A stretch of DNA of 64,000 nt from Candidatus Vicinibacter proximus (GTDB lineage Bacteria > Bacteroidota > Bacteroidia > Chitinophagales > Saprospiraceae): contig JADJOE010000003.1 of NCBI GenBank assembly GCA_016713905.1, forward strand, positions 868,001 through 932,000, written 5' to 3'. Made by a program: the position numbers and the translations under genes. This document shows positions 41,760 through 51,511 of this stretch, in pieces (the stretch's first letter is position 1; the number at the start of each line of letters is the position of its first letter). The notes under the pieces are model-generated. The model searched no databases. It was not told the origin of the DNA and saw nothing but the letters and a program-made list of their open reading frames with translations.

Positions 41760-44243
41760 ATGAATAAAATGTATTTTTTGTTGGCTGTGCTCTTTTCGGG
41801 GATACTGTTATTGGGTTACTCTGATAATCCTCCAAATGGATATACTGGCGCCCCGGGTGATGCTATGTGTACGAGTTGTCATACACCGGGCGGTCATGGC
41901 AATCTTAGCGGAAACGTTGAAATTTTAGGTTTACCCTCAAGTATTACACCTGGAAATGCCTATACAATTACCGTAAGAATAAACAACAATACCTCTCCCC
42001 CTACCGATGCAGAAAGAGGTGGATTTCAATTGGTAGCATTAGATCAGTCCAATAACAATATTGGAACCTTTTCAAACCCAAGTTCCAGTTCAGTCATTAC
42101 ACCTTCGGGTGGCCGTTCATATTGGGAACACAACCCAGCCAAAAATTTTTCAGGAGGAAATCAGGTGAATTGGACGGTTACCTGGACTGCACCGAATATG
42201 GCAGCCGGGCAAGTGGTAACCTTGTATACTGCAGCCATTATTGCGAATATTCCGAACGGCAATTCAAATGATCTTATGGACCTAAGTCAAGTTTCCGGTA
42301 ACATGCCTGGTCCCCCACCCCTCGGTGCTTCTATTACTCAATTTAAGAATATTAGTTGTAATGGATTTGCGGATGGAAGCATAACTGTTACGCCCACGAA
42401 TGGAGTCCCTCCTTACTCCTACAACTGGTCAAATGGATTGAATGCAGCGATGGTAAGTGGGTTAACCGCTGGAGCATATTCTGTTACTGTCTCAGACAAC
42501 ATTGGCTCCTCAGTTATCCTGAATAAAACTTTGACGCAACCTACTGCCATAAATTTGAGTTGGGGGGGTAAATTTATTCTCAATTGTGCATCAGATCAAG
42601 ACGGATTAATAAATTTAACTGTATCGGGAGGAGTAAGCCCGTATACTTATAATTGGTCTAACGGACTAAAAACCAAGAATGTCAATAATCTTAAAAAAGG
42701 AGATTATTCTGTAACCATAACAGATAACAGTGGGTGTGATTTGATTAAAAGTTTTACAATTGATGCTCCTGAAAATATAACCATCCAAAATTTATTCAGC
42801 AAGTACCCAGCATGCCCAAAAGAAGCGAGTGGTGATGTTGAGTTAATTAGTAGAGGTGGGACAGAACCTTATGTTTATAATTGGAATAGTGGAGAAAAAG
42901 ACAACCGAATAAGGAACAAAGTACCTGGAACTTATAATTGCACCATTACCGATAAGAATAATTGTGTCAAGGTACATTCTGTAGTAATCACAGTGCTGGA
43001 CACTTTCAAGCCTATTGTAAACAGGAATCCTCTTCAGAAAATATATTTAAATTCAAAAGGTATTGCAGTAATTAATCCTGGACTGTTTGTGAATAATGTA
43101 TCGGACAATTGCGACACAGGAATTGTCCTGACTTTATCCAGAGATTCGTTTACTTGCAAGGATTTAACAACTTCTGAAATGTCCATTTCAGTAAAAGATT
43201 TAGCTGGGAATACTGCCAGTGGTTTAGTCTCCATTGAAATCCTGGATACTCTAAGACCGGTCATTTCTGGATGGGAAGATAGTATAAGTTACCGTTGTAA
43301 TTTAAAAGTTCCAATGACCATTGCGGCGGACAATTGCAACATATCAGAATTCAAACAAATTTCCGGACCTCTCACAGATGAAATTTTTCCTATTGGAAAG
43401 TCTGTTCTAAGTTTTTTTGCTAAAGACCAAAGTAATAATTTCACTAATTACAGTTACGAGGTGCAAATTAAAAATCCATTGGATATAAAAATTGATACCA
43501 TTCTTTATGATAAATGCACCGGTCGTTATCCTGAGTTATTCGTACAAACTTCTCATGTTCTACAAGATACTTATAGGTTGTTTGTTCAAGATAGACTAAT
43601 TGGATTATTCGACAGTTCCTTAAATCATATCATTAAAGAACTAAATGTAAATGATACATTATTGAGAATTGAGGATAATTACAATTGTGGTGATGAAGAG
43701 ATTTTCAAATTTATTTTTCCAGACACACTAATAAGTTTAAAATCTGTAAACATCACAAATGCATCTGGCTGCCAGGAGTCAGATGGCAAAATAAAGTTGG
43801 AATTTAACAATTCGAATCTATTTGGTTATTGGTTTGATGAAAATTTACAAATTAAATTGCCAAATCAGAATCCTGATCAATTTAAGATTGGCAAATATTC
43901 TTTTATTGCTTCTGACAAACCTGATGGCGACAGCATGGCATGTATTTTTAAATTTGGACCTTTCGAAGTTAGTTGTAATGTTAGAAATAAAAACACATCA
44001 ATAAGTGAAATTAATATCTTTCCAAATCCATCTAATGGAACACTCACTATTCATTCAGGTGATGATGAAATTATTAATTTAGTAATCCAAGACCTTCAAG
44101 GTCATCATTACTTTATTAATTCGGATGTTAATTCAACAAGAATTAACCTAGATTTCAATACCTATCCGAATGGCTTATATTTATTATCTATACAAACTTA
44201 CAAAGGAATTGTGCAAAAAAAATGGATACTAAATAAACTTTAA
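41760..44243 (+). CDS. T9SS-exported protein with choice-of-anchor V/CxxCH domain and SprB-like repeats
   Basis: About 827 residues from the ATG at 41760 (another ATG at 41727 adds 11). In order: a signal peptide (MNKMYFLLAVLFSGILLLG), a segment with GDAMCTSCHTPGG that carries a heme-c-type CxxCH, and a reeler-like choice-of-anchor V beta domain to about residue 180. Next come at least three SprB-type repeats (GSITVTPTNGVPPYSYNWSNG-like units at about 200-390), Ig/HYR-like modules, and a C-terminal T9SS type A domain (FPNPSNGTLTIHS to KWILNK). It should be a cell-surface or released protein, perhaps adhesive. Confidence 0.82.
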   Translation: MNKMYFLLAVLFSGILLLGYSDNPPNGYTGAPGDAMCTSCHTPGGHGNLSGNVEILGLPSSITPGNAYTITVRINNNTSPPTDAERGGFQLVALDQSNNNIGTFSNPSSSSVITPSGGRSYWEHNPAKNFSGGNQVNWTVTWTAPNMAAGQVVTLYTAAIIANIPNGNSNDLMDLSQVSGNMPGPPPLGASITQFKNISCNGFADGSITVTPTNGVPPYSYNWSNGLNAAMVSGLTAGAYSVTVSDNIGSSVILNKTLTQPTAINLSWGGKFILNCASDQDGLINLTVSGGVSPYTYNWSNGLKTKNVNNLKKGDYSVTITDNSGCDLIKSFTIDAPENITIQNLFSKYPACPKEASGDVELISRGGTEPYVYNWNSGEKDNRIRNKVPGTYNCTITDKNNCVKVHSVVITVLDTFKPIVNRNPLQKIYLNSKGIAVINPGLFVNNVSDNCDTGIVLTLSRDSFTCKDLTTSEMSISVKDLAGNTASGLVSIEILDTLRPVISGWEDSISYRCNLKVPMTIAADNCNISEFKQISGPLTDEIFPIGKSVLSFFAKDQSNNFTNYSYEVQIKNPLDIKIDTILYDKCTGRYPELFVQTSHVLQDTYRLFVQDRLIGLFDSSLNHIIKELNVNDTLLRIEDNYNCGDEEIFKFIFPDTLISLKSVNITNASGCQESDGKIKLEFNNSNLFGYWFDENLQIKLPNQNPDQFKIGKYSFIASDKPDGDSMACIFKFGPFEVSCNVRNKNTSISEINIFPNPSNGTLTIHSGDDEIINLVIQDLQGHHYFINSDVNSTRINLDFNTYPNGLYLLSIQTYKGIVQKKWILNKL

Positions 44244-44282
44244 GTCAAATAATTTATGTTTTTGAAACTAACAAAAATACTT

Positions 44283-44765
44283 TTAATGAATAGAGTTATT
44301 ATATTTAATGCCCATCTTTTTATAAATAAAATGTAATAACCAAGCTGGTCCTATTAGTAAAAATTGAAGATCCTCAAAAAAAGAAGGACGCTTTCCTTCA
44401 ATTTTATGTCCTACAAATTGACCTATCCAGGCCAAAACAAAAATCAGAATCATAACTAAAGTTGCATTCCAATTGTTAGAATTGCAAAATTCTATCAGCA
44501 TCTGGTTACCTTTAATTAAAAAGACAGAGATAATCATAAAGCCTATAAAAAATGGTATGGATAGTCTGTAATAATATACTAATGCTAGCGCGAGGACAAG
44601 TACTGCCCAATTCAATGATTTAAAGTTTACAGGAAATGGAATTTGCATTATTAATCCTACCAAACTAAGCATAATTAACGGAACACATATCCAATGAATT
44701 AATTTATTTGTCTTATTGGTGTGGCTTTCACCATATTTTGAAAGCAATTCATCAATATTTTGCAT
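44283..44765 (-). CDS. DUF962/Mpo1-like membrane protein
   Basis: A 160-residue protein with about four hydrophobic segments. The family marks are YGESHTNKTNKLIHWICVPL at the N-terminus and the C-terminal GHKIEGKRPSFFEDLQ with FLLIGPAWLL. Yeast Mpo1 is an iron-dependent dioxygenase acting in alpha-oxidation of 2-hydroxy fatty acids, and the conserved His residues here agree, but the bacterial substrate is unknown. It lies 35 bases after glnS and may be the last gene of the lepA-argS-glnS run. Confidence 0.85.
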   Translation of the reverse strand: MQNIDELLSKYGESHTNKTNKLIHWICVPLIMLSLVGLIMQIPFPVNFKSLNWAVLVLALALVYYYRLSIPFFIGFMIISVFLIKGNQMLIEFCNSNNWNATLVMILIFVLAWIGQFVGHKIEGKRPSFFEDLQFLLIGPAWLLHFIYKKMGIKYNNSIH

Positions 44766-44800
44766 AACGGACTTTTATAAATACATTTTGTAAGAAATTT

Positions 44801-46480
44801 TTATCCTTTATTTTCAGATATTTTTGCCCATGAATCTTTTAATGAAACTATCCTGTTAAAGATTAATTTATCTGTTCGAGTATCACTGTCCAGACAAAAA
44901 TAACCCTTACGAATAAATTGATAGCGCGTTTCATGGTTTGCGTCCCTCAAATAAGGTTCTACTAATGCATTGGAAACTGTAACAAGAGACTCTTCATTTA
45001 TCATTGTCTTAAAATCCTCATCACCGGAATTGGGTTCTGGAACATTAAACAATCGGTCATATAACCTTACTTCGGCTTTCAGAGCGGAACTTTGTTCAAC
45101 CCAATGAATAGTGGTTTTTACTTTAAGTCCAGAGTGGTCATTTCCACTTTTACTTTCCGGAAAATAGGTACAAAGGAGATGATCTATTTCACCATTTATA
45201 TTTTTAATAACTTCATCACATCGAATAATGAAAGCAGATTTTAATCTTACCATGGATCCAGGAGATAGTCTAAAATACTTAGGTGGAGGCAACTCCATAA
45301 AATCTTCCTTCTCTATGAAGAGATTTTTCCCGAATGGCACTTTTCGGGTCCCTGATTCTGGAGATTCAGGGTTATTTTCCATCTCCAATATTTCTAACTG
45401 ATCAGGATAATTTGTCAATACAATTTTAATGGGATCCAAAATTGCCATTACCCTTTCAGAAACTTTGTTTAAATAATCCCTAATGGTATTCTCAAGTCTA
45501 GGCAATTCAATAAGATTTTCGCGCCTTGCGACTCCTACTTCAGTTGCAAATTGTCTGAGTGCGGCTGCGGGATATCCTCTACGACGCATACCACTTATCG
45601 TAGGCATTCTTGGGTCATCCCACCCGTTAACAATCCCGTCGTTTACAAGTTGTAAAAGTTTTCTTTTACTCATTACAGTATATTCCAAATTTAGTCGGGC
45701 AAATTCAATTTGCCTGGATGGAAAAATCTGTAACTCTTGAATAAACCAGTTGTACAATGGTCTATGATTTTCAAATTCAAGTGTGCATATAGAGTGTGTA
45801 ATTCCTTCAATAGAGTCACTTTGCCCATGAGCAAAATCATAGGTCGGATAGATACACCAAGTAGTGCCTGTCCGGTGATGAGGGGTGTACAATATCCTGT
45901 AAAGTATAGGATCGCGTAAATGCATATTCGGAGAAGACATATCTATTTTAGCACGCAGAACCTTTTCCCCTTCCTTGAATGCTCCATTTCTCATCTCTTC
46001 AAACAAGTTTAGATTTTCTTCAATTGTTCTATTTCTAAAGGGACTTACCATTCCTGGAGCAGTAGGAATGCCTCTCATTTTACTGATTTCTTCAGCAGTC
46101 GAATCATCTACATAGGCTTTGCCAGATTTTATAAGCTGAATGGCAAATTGGTAGATCTGAGGAAAGTAATCAGATGCGTAATATTCTCTGCCTTCCCAAT
46201 CAAATCCTAACCATCGTATGTCGTTTTTTATGGATTCAATATATTCAACTTCTTCAGTGACCGGATTGGTATCGTCAAACCTCAAATTGGTCTTACCATT
46301 ATACTTTTGCGCCAGCCCAAAATTCAAACAAATGGATTTCGCATGACCAATATGTAAATACCCATTAGGTTCCGGAGGAAATCGAGTATGGATTCTTCCA
46401 CCATGTTTATTGTTCTTAATGTCCTCTTCAATAATCTCTTCAATAAAGTTGAAATGTTCGTTATTTGATGCTTCTGACAT
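44801..46480 (-). CDS. glnS: Glutaminyl-tRNA synthetase
   Basis: A 559-residue class I aminoacyl-tRNA synthetase: HIGH-type motif PPEPNGYLHIGHAKS (about residues 36-50), the KMSKS-like VMSKRKLLQL (about 267-276), the STAEEISKMRG acceptor-binding region and the C-terminal anticodon-binding beta-barrels. The sequence pattern is GlnRS rather than GluRS. It charges tRNA-Gln in the cytoplasm, so this lineage need not use the GatCAB route for Gln. It starts 15 bases after argS in the lepA-argS-glnS operon. Confidence 0.95.
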   Translation of the reverse strand: MSEASNNEHFNFIEEIIEEDIKNNKHGGRIHTRFPPEPNGYLHIGHAKSICLNFGLAQKYNGKTNLRFDDTNPVTEEVEYIESIKNDIRWLGFDWEGREYYASDYFPQIYQFAIQLIKSGKAYVDDSTAEEISKMRGIPTAPGMVSPFRNRTIEENLNLFEEMRNGAFKEGEKVLRAKIDMSSPNMHLRDPILYRILYTPHHRTGTTWCIYPTYDFAHGQSDSIEGITHSICTLEFENHRPLYNWFIQELQIFPSRQIEFARLNLEYTVMSKRKLLQLVNDGIVNGWDDPRMPTISGMRRRGYPAAALRQFATEVGVARRENLIELPRLENTIRDYLNKVSERVMAILDPIKIVLTNYPDQLEILEMENNPESPESGTRKVPFGKNLFIEKEDFMELPPPKYFRLSPGSMVRLKSAFIIRCDEVIKNINGEIDHLLCTYFPESKSGNDHSGLKVKTTIHWVEQSSALKAEVRLYDRLFNVPEPNSGDEDFKTMINEESLVTVSNALVEPYLRDANHETRYQFIRKGYFCLDSDTRTDKLIFNRIVSLKDSWAKISENKG

Positions 46481-46495
46481 GTTGTATTTATTTTA

Positions 46496-48334
46496 TTACA
46501 TTCGATCCGGCATTGGAATTCCCAGACAATTCATTCCGTGTTCCAAATGTTCACTAAAAATTTTACAGATTTGTAATCGCCATAATTTTATTTCTTTCGT
46601 TTCTGCATTAAGTATCCGGTATTCATGATAAAAGCGATGAAAGTCTTTTGCCATTTGGTAAAGATAGTTTGCTAAATGTGACGGATCAAATTGTTGTGCA
46701 GCTTCCTGCATAACCTTAGGATAATTTAAGCAAAGACTAATCAAATCTTTTTCTCCACTTGTAACATTTAATGCAGGAAATAATTCTAGATCCGGCTCTT
46801 GTCTGCGTAATATGGACTTAATCCGAACAAATGCATTCACTACATATGGACCGGTATGTCCTTGCATATCCACAGATTCTTTTGGATCAAAAATCATTCG
46901 TTTTTTTGGATGCACTTTTAATAAAAAATACTTTAACGCTGACATCCCTATTTTGGTAATGAGTTCATTTTTTTCCAATTCACTGATTCCAGATAATTCT
47001 CCCCGTTCCATCGCTGACTCCCCTGCTTCATTAATCACCTCTGCAATAAGATCATCTGCATCCACCACTGTTCCTTCTCTAGACTTCATTCTACCAGATG
47101 GCAATTCAACCATACCATATGATAAATGGTGCATACCCTTAGAATATGGTTCTTCAAGCTTACGCAGTGTTTCAAACAAGACTTGAAAATGGTAATCCTG
47201 CTCATCCGCGACAACATAAATATAGTGATCCGCGTGATGCTCCTGATGCCTCATCTGAGCTGTACCCAAATCTTGAGTAATGTATACGGAAGTCCCATCA
47301 CTTCTTAATACAATCTTTTTATCCAATCCGGATTCTGTTAAATCAATCCAAACAGATCCATCTTTTTCTTTGTAAAAAACTTCCTTTTCAAGTCCCTGCT
47401 TAATGATGTCTTTTCCTAACAAATAAGTATTAGATTCATAATAGACAGATTCAAAAGATACCATAAGTTTTGCAAAAGTTGCATCAAATCCTTGATATAC
47501 CCATTGGTTCATTTTTTTCCAAAGTCCTATTACATCTTCATCACCTGATTCCCATTTTCGCAGCATCTCGCCTGCAGCTTTTCCCAGTGAACTATATTGA
47601 TTAAAATATTCATTCTTAAATTTGGCATAAAATAGTTCTTTAGTTTCATCCTCTTTCTTTTTCGATTGCCAAATCTCAAAAGCTTCGGTGCTCTGTTGCC
47701 AGTTTATATATTCTTCTTTGAATTTATTTTCAAATAATACATAATAATTACCTACAAAGTGATCTGGTTTTTGAGCCTGACTTTCTGGAGTTTTACCCTC
47801 TCCAAATAATTTCCAGGCTAACATACTTTTACAGATGGCAATTCCTCTGTCGTTTATAATTTGTGTAGTATGTGCTTCATGTCCAACAGACATTAGGATT
47901 CGGTATACTGACCATCCCAAAAGAATGTTGCGAATATGACCCAAATGCAGAGGTTTATTGGTATTCGGTGAGCAATATTCTATAAGATATTTTTCAGGTT
48001 TTGATATTTTAGATCTTTCCTCAATCTTTTGTGATGTGAGGTTTTTCAATTCATTAACCCACCAGGAATCCTTCATTCTGAAATTCAAGAATCCTTTGAT
48101 CAGATTAAAAGATTGAATCAAATCTTTTTCCATTAATCCGGTTCCAATAATTTGGCCTAGAGATTCCGGGTTTTTGCCTGTTTTTTTTGACCAATTGAAT
48201 AACACAATAGTGTAATCTCCTTCAAACTCTTTTTTGCAAACAGTTATATTAAAATCCTTTGAACAAGTATCAAGACTGAATTCAGATTGAAAAAGACTTA
48301 CTAATGCTTTATGTATATCATTTAAATAATTCAT
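46496..48334 (-). CDS. argS: Arginyl-tRNA synthetase
   Basis: A 612-residue class I synthetase: an N-terminal additional domain (Add-1, about 1-105), the HIGH motif in CSPNTNKPLHLGHIRN (about 118-133), the Rossmann catalytic core with HVVADEQDYHFQVLFETL-like segment, the GMVELPSGRMKSREG block carrying the KMSKS-equivalent, and a C-terminal DALR anticodon domain. It charges tRNA-Arg. It starts 26 bases after lepA and 15 bases before glnS. Confidence 0.95.
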   Translation of the reverse strand: MNYLNDIHKALVSLFQSEFSLDTCSKDFNITVCKKEFEGDYTIVLFNWSKKTGKNPESLGQIIGTGLMEKDLIQSFNLIKGFLNFRMKDSWWVNELKNLTSQKIEERSKISKPEKYLIEYCSPNTNKPLHLGHIRNILLGWSVYRILMSVGHEAHTTQIINDRGIAICKSMLAWKLFGEGKTPESQAQKPDHFVGNYYVLFENKFKEEYINWQQSTEAFEIWQSKKKEDETKELFYAKFKNEYFNQYSSLGKAAGEMLRKWESGDEDVIGLWKKMNQWVYQGFDATFAKLMVSFESVYYESNTYLLGKDIIKQGLEKEVFYKEKDGSVWIDLTESGLDKKIVLRSDGTSVYITQDLGTAQMRHQEHHADHYIYVVADEQDYHFQVLFETLRKLEEPYSKGMHHLSYGMVELPSGRMKSREGTVVDADDLIAEVINEAGESAMERGELSGISELEKNELITKIGMSALKYFLLKVHPKKRMIFDPKESVDMQGHTGPYVVNAFVRIKSILRRQEPDLELFPALNVTSGEKDLISLCLNYPKVMQEAAQQFDPSHLANYLYQMAKDFHRFYHEYRILNAETKEIKLWRLQICKIFSEHLEHGMNCLGIPMPDRM

Positions 48335-48360
48335 GTTTTGTAGTATAATATTAGATGAAT

Positions 48361-50154
48361 TTAATCATCAAGTTTAAGCACATCAAGGAATGCTTTTTGA
48401 GGCACGTCTACTGAACCAATCTGGCGCATTTTTTTCTTTCCTTCCTTTTGTTTTTCTAATAATTTTCGCTTTCTCGAAATATCCCCACCGTAACATTTAG
48501 CAGTAACATCTTTTCTGAGTGCTGAAATTGTTTCTCTTGCTATTACTTTTCCTCCTATAGCAGCTTGGATTGCGATTACAAATTGGTGCTGGGGCAATAT
48601 TTCTTTTAATTTCTTACACATCTTCCTCCCTACCGCATCCGCCTTAGATCTGTGCACAAGAGCTGTTAATGCGTCTACATTATCTCCATTCAATTTTATA
48701 TCCAATTTAATAAGGTCTGATTTTCGATAATCCAAAGGGTGATAATCGAATGATGCATAACCTTTAGTGGAGGATTTAAGTCTATCATAAAAATCAAATA
48801 CAATTTCGGCTAGCGGCATATCAAAAGTAAGCTCAACTCGTTCCGGTGTGAGATAGTGTTGCTTTACTAAAGTTCCTCTTTTCTCCATTCCAAGCTTGAT
48901 AATGGTCCCAATATATTCTGGTTTGGTAATAATTTGGGCGCGTATATAAGGTTCTTCAACATATTCAAGATAATTTGGCTCCGGCAAATCATTGGGTGTG
49001 TTTATTTTTAGAATTTCTCCCTTGGTTGTTTCTGCGATATAGGAAACGTTTGGAACTGTGGTGATGACTTCCTGATTAAATTCCCTAGATAATCTTTCCT
49101 GAATTATTTCCAGATGCAACATCCCTAAAAAGCCACATCTGAAACCAAATCCAAGAGCTACTGAAGTTTCTGGTTCATAGACCAAAGAAGAATCGTTCAA
49201 TTGAAGCTTTTCCAAACTGTCCCTTAGGTCTTCAAAATGCTCATTTTCAATCGGATAGATTCCCGCAAAAACCATTGGCTTTACTTCTTCAAATCCTTTA
49301 ATAGCTTCTTGACATGGATTTGCAGTGGCAGTAAGAGTATCTCCAACTTTAATTTCCTTAGCATCTTTAATACCTGTAATCACATAACCTACATCACCAC
49401 ATTTCACTTCAGGCATTGGCATAAGAGTCATCTGCAGGTAACCTACCTCCTCAGCGTCGTACTCTTTACCAGTATTGAAAAATTTGATTTTTTCGCCTTT
49501 TCTAATGATCCCGTTGAGTACTCTGAAGTATACTATAATACCTCGAAAAGAGTTATAAACTGAATCAAATACCAATGCTTGCAATGGGGCTTTTGGATCG
49601 CCTTTTGGCGCAGGAATCCTCTCTACAATAGCCTTCATTAAATCAGGAACTCCGGCACCGGTCTTTCCACTGGCTAGAACAATGTCCTCTTTATCACATC
49701 CGATTAGATCAATAATCTGATCAGACACCTCGTCAATCATTGCATTATCCATATCTATTTTATTGAGAATCGGAATGATCTCGAGATTATGCTCAATGGC
49801 CAGATATAAATTAGAAATGGTTTGTGCCTGAATTCCTTGAGTAGCATCAATCAGCAACAAAGCGCCTTCACAGGCTGCTATTGATCGGCTCACTTCATAT
49901 GAAAAATCTACGTGGCCGGGTGTATCTATCAGATTGAAAATATATTTCTGACCATCGGTATGCAGGTATTTTAATTGAATGGCATGCGCTTTAATAGTTA
50001 TTCCACGCTCTCTTTCAAGATCCATATCGTCCAGAGCCTGATTTTGCATATCTCTTTCAGATATAGTTTTGGTATATTCCAACAAGCGGTCAGACAATGT
50101 ACTCTTGCCATGGTCAATATGTGCTATTACACAAAAGTTTCTGATATGCTCCAT
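48361..50154 (-). CDS. lepA: Elongation factor 4 (LepA) GTPase
   Basis: A 597-residue translational GTPase: G1 AHIDHGKSTLSDRLL (about 11-25), RERGITIKA (switch I), DTPGHVDF (G3), NKIDM (G4), then domains II, III, V and the LepA-specific C-terminal domain (SVDVPQKAFLDVLKLDD end). LepA remodels stalled or mis-translocated ribosomes or aids 30S biogenesis. A TTG-N21-TACTTTTG promoter precedes it and argS and glnS follow closely, so it heads a translation operon. Confidence 0.97.
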   Translation of the reverse strand: MEHIRNFCVIAHIDHGKSTLSDRLLEYTKTISERDMQNQALDDMDLERERGITIKAHAIQLKYLHTDGQKYIFNLIDTPGHVDFSYEVSRSIAACEGALLLIDATQGIQAQTISNLYLAIEHNLEIIPILNKIDMDNAMIDEVSDQIIDLIGCDKEDIVLASGKTGAGVPDLMKAIVERIPAPKGDPKAPLQALVFDSVYNSFRGIIVYFRVLNGIIRKGEKIKFFNTGKEYDAEEVGYLQMTLMPMPEVKCGDVGYVITGIKDAKEIKVGDTLTATANPCQEAIKGFEEVKPMVFAGIYPIENEHFEDLRDSLEKLQLNDSSLVYEPETSVALGFGFRCGFLGMLHLEIIQERLSREFNQEVITTVPNVSYIAETTKGEILKINTPNDLPEPNYLEYVEEPYIRAQIITKPEYIGTIIKLGMEKRGTLVKQHYLTPERVELTFDMPLAEIVFDFYDRLKSSTKGYASFDYHPLDYRKSDLIKLDIKLNGDNVDALTALVHRSKADAVGRKMCKKLKEILPQHQFVIAIQAAIGGKVIARETISALRKDVTAKCYGGDISRKRKLLEKQKEGKKKMRQIGSVDVPQKAFLDVLKLDD

Positions 50155-50177
50155 TGTTATATTAAGTTTTCGCGCTG

Positions 50178-50209
50178 CAAAAGTACCTAAGTTACCAGCC
50201 TTTAGCCAA
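50178..50209 (-). promoter_or_regulatory. Promoter of lepA-argS-glnS
   Basis: On the minus strand TTG (50209-50207) is followed after 21 bases by TACTTTTG (50185-50178), a full TTG/TAnnTTTG match. The start point would be near 50172, about 18 bases before the lepA ATG. Confidence 0.6.
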
Positions 50210-50270
50210 TTTTGAACTAAAAATTATTAAAAACTACTGTGTATACCTACTTAAAATGCAAGATCTAAGA

Positions 50271-51479
50271 TCAGATACCCTCCAGAGCTTGATTCCAGTC
50301 CAAAATCAGATCGTCTATTGTTTCCAAACCAACAGATAACCTAATTAAACCATCAGTTATGCCATTTTTTAACCTGATATCCTTTGGCACTTTTAGATGT
50401 GACATTGTAGCCGGGTGAAGTATCATTGTATCTGTTTCTCCCAAAGAAGGTGCAATGGCACATAGTTTAATCTTTTTCAAAACATTAGATACTTCTTCAA
50501 TACCGCCTTTAATCTCAAAACTTAATATAGCCCCATAACAATGCATTTGTTTATTGGCTATAACATGATCAGGATGACTCATTAGACCTGGGTAATTGAC
50601 CTTATTGACCTTAGGATGTTTTTGCAAAAATTCAGCTAATTTCTGAGCATTAGAGGATTGGGCTTGCATTCTAATTTCAAGGGTCTTAAGGCCAAGGTGC
50701 AATAAAAAGGCTTCGAAGGGACTTGCGACACTCCCAATCAACTTTAGAAAAACCCATAACCTATTATTTATCAGTTCCTTATCAAAGCTTACTATAGCGC
50801 CTCCAGTAGAGGCTCCATGCCCATGTAAAAACTTTGTAGTAGAGTGAATGACTACATCAGCACCAAGGGACAAAGGACGCATTCCATATGGCGTAGAAAA
50901 AGTATTATCTACAATTACTCTTACCCCATGAAGCTTGGCAATTGAGGAAACCATTTGAATATCTGTACTTTTTAGAACAGGATTAGTTGGTGATTCAAGA
51001 TATACCAAAACCCTACCACTATGTTTTCGTATGGCAAAATCAACTTCTTCTGGAGTTTTGAATTCCAGAAATTCTATTCCTACCTGATTTTGGCCAAATA
51101 CAGTTTTAAACAACTCAGTTGTCCCACCATAAAGGTCACTTTGTGTCAAAATAACATCTCCAGGTTTCAAAAGGGTCTGCAACACACAATGAATTGCCGC
51201 CATTCCTGAAGAGGTTAACAATCCATAACTTTGTTGATCTGATCCAAATCCCTCAAGGTCAGCAATCTTTTGGGCAACTGCCTCCACAGTTGGATTACCA
51301 TATCTGCTGTAAACATGGGCACCAGGTTGATGTTGGAATATTTCAATCCCTTGCTCAATGTTCTGAAATTCAAAGGCTGCAGTAGCGTAAATAGGTAGTT
51401 GGTGAGGAGAAGTTGTTCTCGTATCATTAACTGTTTTTAACAATACAGTACCGAAGTGTTTTATAGCTTTGCTCTTCAT
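50271..51479 (-). CDS. Cys/Met metabolism PLP enzyme (cystathionine gamma-synthase/lyase type)
   Basis: A 402-residue fold-type I PLP enzyme: YSRYGNPTVEAVAQKI substrate-pocket block (about 57-72), SGMAAIHCVL, LYGGT phosphate loop, ESPTNPVL, the Asp-bearing VDNTFSTP, and the Schiff-base lysine Lys216 in IHSTTKFLHGHG. These mark the MetB/MetC/MGL family. The Cys of methionine gamma-lyase after the loop Tyr is Gly here (LYGGT), arguing against that activity. Synthase, gamma-lyase or O-acetylhomoserine sulfhydrylase remain possible. It diverges from rluD and no other methionine genes adjoin it. Confidence 0.85.
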   Translation of the reverse strand: MKSKAIKHFGTVLLKTVNDTRTTSPHQLPIYATAAFEFQNIEQGIEIFQHQPGAHVYSRYGNPTVEAVAQKIADLEGFGSDQQSYGLLTSSGMAAIHCVLQTLLKPGDVILTQSDLYGGTTELFKTVFGQNQVGIEFLEFKTPEEVDFAIRKHSGRVLVYLESPTNPVLKSTDIQMVSSIAKLHGVRVIVDNTFSTPYGMRPLSLGADVVIHSTTKFLHGHGASTGGAIVSFDKELINNRLWVFLKLIGSVASPFEAFLLHLGLKTLEIRMQAQSSNAQKLAEFLQKHPKVNKVNYPGLMSHPDHVIANKQMHCYGAILSFEIKGGIEEVSNVLKKIKLCAIAPSLGETDTMILHPATMSHLKVPKDIRLKNGITDGLIRLSVGLETIDDLILDWNQALEGI

Positions 51480-51493
51480 TAGTTTAATTTTTA

Positions 51494-51501
51494 CAAAAGT
51501 A
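51494..51501 (-). promoter_or_regulatory. -7 box of the PLP enzyme gene
   Basis: TACTTTTG on the minus strand fits TAnnTTTG, with a TTG about 22 bases upstream inside the start of rluD. The start point would be near 51488, giving a leader of only about 9 bases before the ATG at 51479. Confidence 0.5.
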
Positions 51502-51511
51502 AGTCCTCACC

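Noticed and set aside
49237..49563. 108-codon plus-strand frame opposite lepA.
   Set aside because: lepA is intact and conserved on the other strand; the frame has low-complexity Phe/Ser composition.
51480..51511. Possible SAM riboswitch ahead of the cystathionine-type PLP gene.
   Set aside because: The promoter box lies 15 bases before the ATG, leaving a leader of about 9 bases.
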